From Hirundichthys speculiger (lineage: Eukaryota; Chordata; Actinopteri; Beloniformes; Exocoetidae): 64,000 nucleotides of DNA. Position numbers and translations under genes: made by a program. This document shows, in pieces, positions 55,487 to 64,000 of this stretch; within the stretch, counting starts at the first letter, position 1; each line of letters opens with the position of its first letter. The notes under the pieces were generated by a model. It was not told the origin of the DNA. It did not search any database and saw only the letters and a list, made by a program, of their open reading frames with translations. The stretch spans positions 42,501-106,500 of the forward strand of contig JAGFBZ010000341.1 of the NCBI GenBank assembly GCA_018398805.1, read 5' to 3'.

Positions 55487-58400
55487 TCAGGGCCAGTTGC
55501 AGCACTTGCAGGAGTCCCAGTAGATGAGGCCTGGCTGGCAGTGGTGCAGGTAGGTGTTTCCCTGGAAGCACTGGAAGTATGTTGCCTTATCAGCTGGGTT
55601 CTCGTAGAGGCCGTCGGGGCGGCTGTGGCAGAAGCTCGCGATGGGATCCCTGGTGGTGGTGGGGCGGGGGGTGGTGGTTGGCTTTGGAGCGAAGCCTTCA
55701 TGATCAGAAAAAGACAGAATGAACAACAGTTTAACTCTTGACGAAATACTTTTGTTGTTCCATTACAAGATAGTGATGGTGTTTCCAGGTGTCTCTGCAC
55801 AACAAACAGCTCTGTTGAAGAAAGGAATAAGATCATATTCACCCATGGACATCCTGAGGTGGTTGATGAGGGGGTAAGCGCTGTCTGAGCAGAAGGACCC
55901 AGAGAAGTCGTCCATGTCCAGCGTCCACACGTGAGCACCTCCCAAGTTGTTGGCGGTCATCCACTGGACCTACAGGACAGCCACACGGATGACAAAGTGA
56001 CTCATGGATTCACAGGTCTGAGGAACAGACCAAGAGACAGAACTTTGACAGTCTGAAGGTGGAGTAGAAGGTCTTGGTTACCTTGGCAGAAAAGCTGCGC
56101 TTGTCGTCGTAGCCCACCCAAACATCTCCATTGGTGGCGTAGGGAACCTGTTGCTCAGAGATCCACTCAACAGCTGCAGAGTTGATGAAGTTACAGATCT
56201 GGTAACAGAAAAACACTCAGATCAGCAAATGTAGGTGTTGGGGTGGAGATCAGGTCCACTTCTGTTCAGTATCTACTCAGCTGAGAACCAGTACCTCCAA
56301 ATCTGAGGCCATGGCCCTCAGTCAGGTGGACTGCCCAACTCCATGTCGGGAGTGAGTCGCAAAAAGTCTTTTTCTGTGGTTTTAGAGCATTTACGTGGCC
56401 CACCTTACCTCACGTACCGCAAGCTAGCTACTGAAGCTTATGGTATTTCATGTTAGCTCACAGTTGTTCTGATCAAATATGTCCTTGTTCCAAATGAACC
56501 TACCGAAACATCGTCTATTACAAAACAAAACTCCATCTAAGCTTCGTCAGAGCTGCCAGCAGCCTCCCTCACTATTGTTATTTCAACCCATCAACATGAC
56601 TCGGGCGGAGCATTCGGGATTAGCAACGGTTGAACTACAACTGAGGGCTTGACCATCGATGGCGGGAGGCTTCCCTCCCTGCTACACCTCTATCCCTGCG
56701 AGTGGCGGGCAGACCTACCAAGGAGTCCCAGCAGACCTCCGCTAGTCCTTGTTTCAGCTCTGTTAGCACTTGTTTCAGATGTCGTTTCGGTAGCGAGTCT
56801 TGGAAGGAGGATGTTTGGACAGCTTTGATCAGAGTGTAAAGTAGTATTAATAAGCATCATAGGTCAACATAAGCTAAAACAGCTGAAGCCAAAGTCCCAC
56901 AGAAAGCGTGGTGGTCCGGTTTTGCAGCGGTTTGGCTCCGTCCTCAGCGCTACCACAAGCACCACAGGCAGCGCTGAGGATGGAGCACTGACAAGTGCCG
57001 CCTGCTCGGCTGGATTCGTGGGACTATGAGTTTACACACGACAGTTGCGCGGGAATCTACTGGTTCAAAGACATACATCTGGGCATGTCCTGTTCTTTCT
57101 GGAATTATAGATTTATAGTGCTGTCAAATAAAACGTGCTTTTCAACGCACATGTAACCAACCCTCTCCTCATTCGTAGCTCAAATGCCTTGAAACCCTCT
57201 GAATGGTTTACTCACAGCCACCACAGGTTAATGCGATGTGGATAAGTTTGTTAAATCATTACTGGGGACTTATTAGCTTCTGGCACGGACTAAGCTAAGC
57301 GTCTCCCGTTGAAGCTGTACCTCGTAGTAGGCCCAGAAGCCTTCGGTGCGAGTGTAGGGTCCGGAGTCTGCGGGGCCGTTGGCTGGTGCTCCCAGGCTGC
57401 TGGTTGCAGTGGCGAGACGGTAGGTTCGTCCATATGTGGGGAAACCCAGAAGCAGCTTCTCAGCTGGTGCTCCCAGGGAAATCCAGTTGGACATAGAAGA
57501 GTTCTACGTAAAAGGATAAAGGACACATATTGAGATGGCCTACCATATTTTTCTTGTCAAACATTGAGTCTCATCTGACACGGTGTACCGATATTCCCAA
57601 ACTCTGCCCATCGTTATGGGTCAAAGGAGTTAAAGTGGCCAATGTCACGGGTTTCTTTTTTAAATTTTTGGTACCTCTAGGGGAGCTCTAAACACAGCTG
57701 AACATCAAAAGGCCCTAATTATTCCAGAACAACGAAGGTCTATCCCAGCCTGAGTCCACAAGACACAGGAAATCCCATTTCTGTGAACGGACTCTGCTAT
57801 AACACGTGCACACCTATCTTGTTTTGAGTCTAAGATGATAATTCATCATTCTAACTTTGTAGGTAAGTCAGAAAACACTGAAAAGCACAATAAGGCTTCC
57901 TTAAAGATTTTAGTTCCAACTAAATGAATTGGAAAGACACAGGGACCCAGTAGGGTGTCCAAATGGCTCTGAGTCTTCTTCAGTGAGCAAGTCAACTCCA
58001 GTCCTGGAGGGCCGCTGTCCTGCAGGTCGTCCCATTCCCATTCCCATTCCCATTCCCATTCCCATTCCCATTCATGTGAATCAGTCGTACTGAAGCATGA
58101 ACGTGCTGGAAGAGTGCTGTGTGATGAAGTTGTCCAGATTTGCCTCTTACAATGTTGTGGTGGTTGTATAAACTCGAGTGCACAGAGCTCTCGTACAGCG
58201 GGCTGTTGTGTCCAGTAAATTTCTCCCAGTGTCCGTGGAAGTCGTACGTCATGACGTTGATGAAGTCGAAGTGACTGTTGAGACAAAGAAGACGTGACAC
58301 AAGATCAAACTGTTTCACTCTCTGAGCAGCAGGAGACACATTAGTAGAGGATGGTTTGGTGCTTAGAAAGGACAAGTCTGCATAAGTCTGCCATTTCCCT

Positions 58401-61400
58401 TGATGCAACTCGAGGTAGCGGAACCAGACGTACCACCGGGCTCCAGTAAGATCAAACTTACGGTGCGATCTTTTCCACCTCGTAGGCTTTGTCGACAGTT
58501 GAGGGCAGCACGCCAGCGTTGAGCGACAGCAGCAGCCGGGTCTCCTTGTTTTCTCTGGCGTCCTTCTCAAAGGCCTCGGCCAGCTCCTGTAGACACGGTG
58601 AGGAGAACCTCTTAAGATCCAGGCTCCTTCAGTAAATGACACCTTAAATTCACTTCAGCTGGACGGCAGCCTACGTCCCAGGCCAACTAGTCTCAACGAA
58701 CCATTTGATTAATGATTATACTTTCTTGTGTCTCACAGTCCTTAGTGGTCATTCAGGAAGCTACATGTATGAGCCAGATGAAGGTCACTGAACAGTGAGG
58801 AAGTTGGCTCAGAGGGGCAAACTTACGGAGACCAGCAGAGTGAACCTCTCCTTGTCCTCCTTTGGGCTGTCGCGGTGTCCAGGATATTCCCAGGCCAGGT
58901 TCAGTCCGTCAAAGTTGTGGGTGCGCAGGTAGCTGATGGCAGACTTGACGAAGGCCGCACGGTTCTCTGCTTTGGCAACCATGGCGATGAATCTGGCGTG
59001 ATTGACAGGTAAAGAAATAAAGAAAAGCGTGGCAGCGCAGTGACAGAAGACAGCGTGCAGGAAAGTTTTGAACTTACGGGCTCACGTCGTTCGAAAAGCC
59101 CCCGACAGACAGCAGAGTGTTCAGAGCAGGATTGCTAGCAGCAGAGAGAAAAGACAAAACAGAGAGATAATTAAACAACACTGACGGCAACTTTGAGCCC
59201 AAACGAACCTCCGGCTCCTGTTCAGCTGTGATAACTGGATTCAACGTATAACTCTTTCTGTTACATCTGGTGATTATTAATCTCCTCTCAACAGTTTTCA
59301 TGCTGTTTCTCAGTACAGTTTGTTCAAGTGGTGCAACACAAATGTTTGACAGAGACCAGTAATTTGTGTCAATATTAACAGTATTCTCTGTTTGACACAT
59401 GTCAGAAACTTAAAATTGAAGTGGTGGTATACTCACAATCAATGTTTTCTAAATCTGCTGAAGTATTCAGTAAGGATCGACCGATATATCGGCCAGTCGA
59501 TATATCGGGGCGATATTTGTGTTTCATACTTGAATCGGCATCGGCCGATTCGTGCGAAGATTCACCAATGTATTTTTCCGCGGCACGATTTTCTGACAGG
59601 CATCCATGGGCAGCTCTGTTAAATTGTTACATTTTTACTTTTCAATAAATGTTTGTTTAAACTTGAGACCTGCAATATTTGTTATTATTGTGTAATTATT
59701 TTTTTTTTAAGTAGATTGAGGGAGCAAAAGCAGTATCAACCAAAAATATCTGCCCAAGAAAATCGGCAGTCCATAATCGGTCATCTGCTAAGGGTGATGG
59801 AAAAAAAATCGGTATCGGCATCGACCCTAAAAATTCCATATCAGTCAATCTCTAGTATTCAGCTTCGTTTTGGTTCAGTTTCGTCACAAAGTGCTTCTTA
59901 TTTTCCTTTTTAAAGACGTTCTGGAAGCAGGTTAGTTGCAGATGGACGTTTTCTGCAGCGTCTGTGAATCCAGAGTGGTGGATGTTCTGACATGATACTT
60001 ATTTCTATTTCAGCCATATTGCTGCATTTGTGTTTCTATCGATGTCTCTTTTTGCTAAGGTCACTCTTTACTTCATCTCCTCGGTCCGTTCAGCCACTGT
60101 CTCCGTGACATTGTAGGACCCGTTAGGATCCAGTGGTTGGTCATGATGGAGTCCTTCTTCCACAGCTCTGGCTGTGACATCATTGTTCTGTGATAGTTTC
60201 GGCGCGACATAAAAACCAAATAGGCGTGAAACGCTAACTAGAACGATGAGACGGACATGGAGGGAGTTGAGATGGCTGCTGTGTTCGGTTTTCGTACGCA
60301 GAGACGGTGATGAACGAGAAGACTCAAACTGGAAGGGAACGCTGAGAGAGCTGATCATCATCTCATTCCTACAGCGCACCCAAACAGGCAACGCCACGTC
60401 CCACAAATTATTATATCTCCATCCTAAGAAGAACTTGGTCTTGACTTCAATAAGGGTCCATATTAAATTAAAGGCAAGCGCCACTTAGGGTTGGGCACCG
60501 AAAAACGATTCCAAGTAGGAATCGGTTCCTAACGTCTTTTGATTTTGATTTTCTTGGTTCCTAAATTCCGTGCTATTTACTACACTAGTTTGTTGATGTT
60601 ACTCCACCCGGCGTACTAAACTCCGCGCTAGTGGCGACGTCACGTCCGTCGCCGACGGAACTTCACTCGCCACAACATGGATCCCAAGAGACGCCGCTCT
60701 CGAGTTTGGCCGCATATCAGTCCGGGAAATGGCGGCTACCTGGCGCAGTGCAACACCTGCGGGAAGCGTGTTACTGCCAAAGGAGGGAGCACGACTAATA
60801 TGGCAAAACACCTTCGCCTGCATGGCATCACAAAAATAAACGAGTGTAGTGTATTTAATTCACTGCGTTGCTCCCCCGCTCGTAACCCTTCTCATATTTA
60901 TGTGTACAGGCCTCTTCCAAACCTAGCGAACGCGTGTTTTCCACAGCAGGCAACGCTATCTGTGCCGAACGTTTACGTTTGAATTCTGAAAGAGCAGATA
61001 TGGTCATCGTCCTAAACAAAAACTCTTGATTTCGTTTTTGTTGGGAAAAATGTATTTTGGAGGCCAACTGCCAACTGTAAGTTGTTAAACATTTAGGCTG
61101 TAAGTGCTAGCATGCTAGCATGTGTAAGAATAAAAATGGCCTGTCGCCTGTATAAATGTGAAAAAATATTCTACTGTTAGATAAGTCGCGATCTGTTGAC
61201 CTACACATCAAAGAATCGGAACAGGAACAGGAATCGAAACAGAGAATCGGAATCGTTAAAATCCAAACGATGCCCAAACCCCAGCGCCGCTGTAAGTACT
61301 TGAACACGTGCACGTTACAGGCCCGTGAACTCACATGTTCTTCAGGCTGTTGAGTCGGCCGTACAGCTCGTGGTCGTTCCACTCCATGATGTTGATCTGG

Positions 61401-61799
61401 TTGTCGCTGTTGATGGTGGCCTGGCAGTAGATGATGTGGGTGCAGAGGAAAGGGTCGATGTTGTCCGGCGTGAATTTGCCGCCACCAGGTCGGTACTGGG
61501 CCCAGTTGGTCATGTGACACACCAGCTTGCTGGACGAAGCTGAGGGGAAGAGGGAGAGACGGCCGCCGTGACGTTTAGCTTTTTTACTGACAAAGCGGAG
61601 CGTGTCACAAAGTAAGTACTCACCGATGTGCAGAGCCAGCAGGACACACAGAGCTGCAGCAAAGCAGGCCGAAAGAGAAAGAAGATAAATACACAACAGC
61701 AGTCGTACGGGTAACAGAGAGATAAATAATAAGCTCTGAAAACTCAGCAGTGGCTGGATGATTGAGGGAGGAGGGCCTACCTGTGTGAAGCTTTGCCAT
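55487..61799 (-). CDS. chia: Chitinase E: intact GH18 + CBM14 protein with altered DxxDxDxE motif
   Basis: The only fully open copy: 453 aa, secreted. Coding exons: 61781-61799, 61624-61653, 61335-61539, 59078-59134, 58827-58992, 58462-58586, 58151-58274, 57321-57503, 56082-56198, 55843-55969, 55487-55695; all phases match and all donors are GT. Signal peptide [17 protein letters not shown]. The barrel has [16 protein letters not shown] and [18 protein letters not shown]. The catalytic block is [11 protein letters not shown]: Glu 139 is kept, but the middle Asp is Asn and the Asp next to Glu is Ala, which should cut hydrolysis strongly. A short linker leads to a six-Cys ChtBD2 ending SCKCCNWP. 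A 5' non-coding exon probably ends at CAACAG|GTAACC (about 62244), with the coding exon acceptor at about 61820. Could be a weak chitinase or a chitin-binding lectin. Confidence 0.9.
58031..58072. repeat. (CCCATT)7 in intron 7 of gene E
   Basis: Seven perfect hexamers, about 80 bp from the exon 7 donor. It is not the vertebrate telomere unit. Confidence 0.95.
59471..59854. mobile_element. hAT MITE in intron 3 of gene E
   Basis: Perfect 8-bp target duplication GTATTCAG (59463-59470 and 59855-59862). The inverted ends TAAGGATCGACCGATAT and ATATCAGTCAATCTCTA are imperfect; the interior is rich in ATCGGCC/GGCCGAT. Confidence 0.85.
60485..61285 (+). mobile_element. hAT element with BED finger fragment (intron 3 of gene E)
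   Basis: Ends AGGGTTGGGCACCGAAAAAC and GATGCCCAAACCCC, inverted. The flanks AGCGCCAC and AGCGCCGC match at 7 of 8. Plus strand 60677-60860 encodes [31 protein letters not shown] and [13 protein letters not shown]: a complete BED-type C2H2 finger from a hAT transposase. The rest of the transposase is gone. Sister copy at 9035-9964. Confidence 0.78.
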
Positions 61800-62289
61800 T
61801 TTTCCAGTCAGTTCACAGCTGCAGGTATCAGAAAACAGTGATGTGAGGATTATTCTGGATGTGCAGGCGCCAAGTTTTTTAATCTGACATGTTTTTTGGT
61901 TTTTAATAACGCTGTGAACGGTGAAGAAGAGGGTACCGGACTGGATGTGCAAGCGTGCTCATTCGCCCTTTTGCAACATTGCACCGCCGGGAAAAAAGAG
62001 TCTTCAAAGCACCCCTCAGAAAACCTGCCGGTGATGCCACAGCTCTTCTCAAACAATCTGTCTGCACGAACCCCCACTCCCACCCCGAAACCGCCGGCAA
62101 CAGAAGAACAAAAGGACTTATCACAGCAACACTGATAACAGGAACAGAATACCATCTAAGAAGGTAGAGGAAGAAATGAAATCTGCGTTCATGCCTGCGT
62201 TCAGCCAAACGTGTGCAGCACAAATCCAGAAGTCTGGTTACCTGTTGAAGGAGGAGAAGCAGAGCCTGGAGCTCAAAGCAGATGGATCA

Positions 62290-62297
62290 CTTTTATA
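62290..62297 (-). promoter_or_regulatory. TATA box of chitinase E
   Basis: TATAAAAG on the minus strand, followed by GTGATCCATCTGC. Upstream lie the perfect palindrome GTCATTAATGAC (about 62308-62319) and CTTATCAGCTG (a GATA-type site, about 62341-62351). The block is conserved in the D remnant. Confidence 0.7.
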
Positions 62298-62359
62298 CTG
62301 AATTATAGTCATTAATGACTAATAGGACGTGTCAAAGTCCAGCTGATAAGAGCTCAGCG

Positions 62360-63092
62360 CGATAAATAACACCACAGAAAACATCTGATGTGCCTGGAAA
62401 TCATCTACAGTATCGGCTCTTCAGATGTGATATCTGCAGCCACATCGAGACTCGATTAATTAATAACAGGGACAACGGAGCGGTAACGGCAGTGATCTTG
62501 GATGTGCTTGATCTGAGATCCTGCAGCTTCCCGTGAGGGATTTGGATTTGTCCCCCGGCGGCGTCGGAGTCAGACATTTAGAGAAACAAGCTGACGAGAT
62601 CTGATTTTAACACCAAAACCTGAACGGGATTAAAATGAGGATGCTGAAACATCTGCAGCGCTGCGTCGCTTCAGGTTGAACTTTGCTGGTGATCGTTCAT
62701 TCATCCGCTTCCATGAGACACAGTGATCATTCATGGCATCTGCTCCCAACACTTCCTGGAACTATAATGCTTCTTTATATTACAAAAAAATAAACCAACT
62801 ATGCATGGACTGATGCAATGCTCCAATAAAGGAAGAAATTAGACTTTTACTATAACTTTTACTCCTTTGCAGAGAACATGAGCCCAGGATATTTTTATAC
62901 CGGTTAATACACTGAATATCATTTTCACATTTCAGACCTGCACCAAAAAAATGTATACTCGAAAGGAGGTAAAAGAAAAAAAAGACAACATTACTTCAAC
63001 AGATGATTGTAATATTGATTTGGTCCATGAAAGGTTGAGGATGAGGACCTCCACAGTGTATATAAATATGTTAGAAATTGAAATGTTTAATA
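62360..63092. other. Upstream flank of chitinase E
   Basis: No gene or clear element was recognised; AT-rich after 62760. Confidence 0.4.
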
Positions 63093-63463
63093 TACAGTCA
63101 TGGAAAAAATTATTAGACCACCTTTGTTTTCTTCAGTTTCTTGTTCATTTTAATGCCTGGTACAACTAAAGGTACATTTGTTTGGACAAACATAACGATA
63201 ACCACAAAGATTGCTCATAAGAGTTTTATTTAAGAGCTGATATCTTACCATTTTCCATGGTTTTCTTGATTATAACCTAAATCACTTAAGTTTTTATATC
63301 AATAGCTATGGCGTTGTACTGCCAAAAACACTGCTTTTATGCATTCAGTGTTTTCTTTTCTGTCTGTTTTAGTCACATGATGACGTTTAGTGGTACCAGG
63401 TATTAAAATGAACAAGAAAGTGAAGAAAAAATGGTGGTCTAATAATTTTTTCCATGACTGTAT
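63093..63463. mobile_element. Tc1/mariner-type MITE, copy 3 (complete)
   Basis: 371 bp, bounded by TA. Inverted ends TACAGTCATGGAAAAAATTA and TAATTTTTTCCATGACTGTA, with about 75 bp of inverted similarity. The best-preserved of three copies; no coding capacity. Confidence 0.85.
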
Positions 63464-64000
63464 ATGTTCCTCAAAAAAGGCTGGAAGGGATTTGCATAAT
63501 CTTTAGCGGATAATATGATTAAATCACTAAAGGAATCTGGAGGAATTTCAGACTGGGATCATAAATTGGAGTGTGACCTGCATATAAATGGACATTTGTA
63601 TGAATTAACACAAGATGATTATGAATGTTAGGGTGTAGAATTAAAGAAGAAAAGGCCCTCAAATGGAGCCTTGCGGTACTCCTTAGTTAGTACTATACGT
63701 TTACACATACAATTTTAAACCTTGATATAACAACAAGACTAGGGACGTCTTGTGAAGTCTCTTTACGCTCATAGGGACCGGTCCTCCCACCCACGTAAGA
63801 GTCATGAGCGGACAGTTATGCGCATTTTGAGCTGCGCGCATCTTGTGGTTGACTTAAATCTCCCCAGTACGCGCCTTCAGTAGAGACACCAGCAGCAGGT
63901 GGTGCCACCTCAAAATGTGGGCGTTCCTCTGAGGATGTCGTAAGTCCAGCGCCATCTGAAGGTTAAAGATTATATTACGCTCGAAGTCCAGATAAGAGTT
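63464..64000. other. Right edge, nothing recognised
   Basis: No exon, RNA gene or element boundary could be supported. Confidence 0.4.

Noticed and set aside
58031..58072. Telomere-like hexamer repeat
   Set aside because: The unit is CCCATT, not CCCTAA, and there are only seven copies in an intron.
57992..58642. 216-aa ORF across exons 6-7 of gene E with NGNGNG tail
   Set aside because: It reads through introns; the true exons have canonical splice sites at 58151-58274 and 58462-58586, and the NG run is the CCCATT repeat.

Overview
This window looks like teleost fish DNA. It contains multi-exon genes with GT/AG introns, acidic chitinase-like (CHIA, glycoside hydrolase family 18) genes in tandem, and typical fish transposon families (Tc1/mariner, hAT, PIF/Harbinger, LINE tails). 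Minisatellites and microsatellites make up roughly a fifth of the sequence. The species cannot be named from the sequence alone.

The core is a minus-strand cluster of five GH18 paralogues, called A to E here in order of coordinate. All share the 11-coding-exon CHIA layout: signal peptide, TIM barrel, linker, C-terminal chitin-binding domain (ChtBD2/CBM14). A (587-13803) has open, phase-compatible exons but has lost the catalytic Glu and other active-site motifs, and carries a 45-bp minisatellite across the splice donor of exon 7. B (18487-23117) and C (32422-36957) keep the full DxxDxDxE catalytic motif, but each has one small frameshift (2-bp deletion in B exon 5, 1-bp insertion in C exon 7), so each is either newly broken or mis-assembled. 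D (44841-51039) is a decayed partial duplicate of E. It retains exons 8-11 with deletions, plus an orphan exon 1 and promoter about 4 kb upstream. E (55487-61799) is the only copy with a completely open reading frame (453 aa) and normal splice sites, but its motif reads DGLNLAWE, keeping Glu while losing two Asp. Exon 1 size (19-20 nt in A, D, E; 25 nt in B, C) splits the family into two subgroups.

Between and inside the genes lie ten large tandem arrays (2.5-8.2 kb, 16.5-17.5 kb, 24.0-26.2 kb, 27.7-29.5 kb, 43.4-44.2 kb, 50.2-51.0 kb, 52.2-53.6 kb), several hAT elements with recognisable 8-bp target duplications, three copies of a Tc1/mariner-type MITE, a fold-back Harbinger element with a Myb/SANT-like ORF, a roughly 575-bp-arm inverted repeat built from a Tc1 transposase relic, a tRNA-Asn pseudogene and several perfect hairpins.

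Functionally, the cluster suggests a secreted chitin-digesting or chitin-binding repertoire that is diversifying and decaying: two copies with catalytic residues, two with altered active sites (possible chi-lectins) and one pseudogene. B, E and the D remnant share a TATA box and nearby GATA-type sites. No prokaryotic-type operon, CRISPR or phage system is present.
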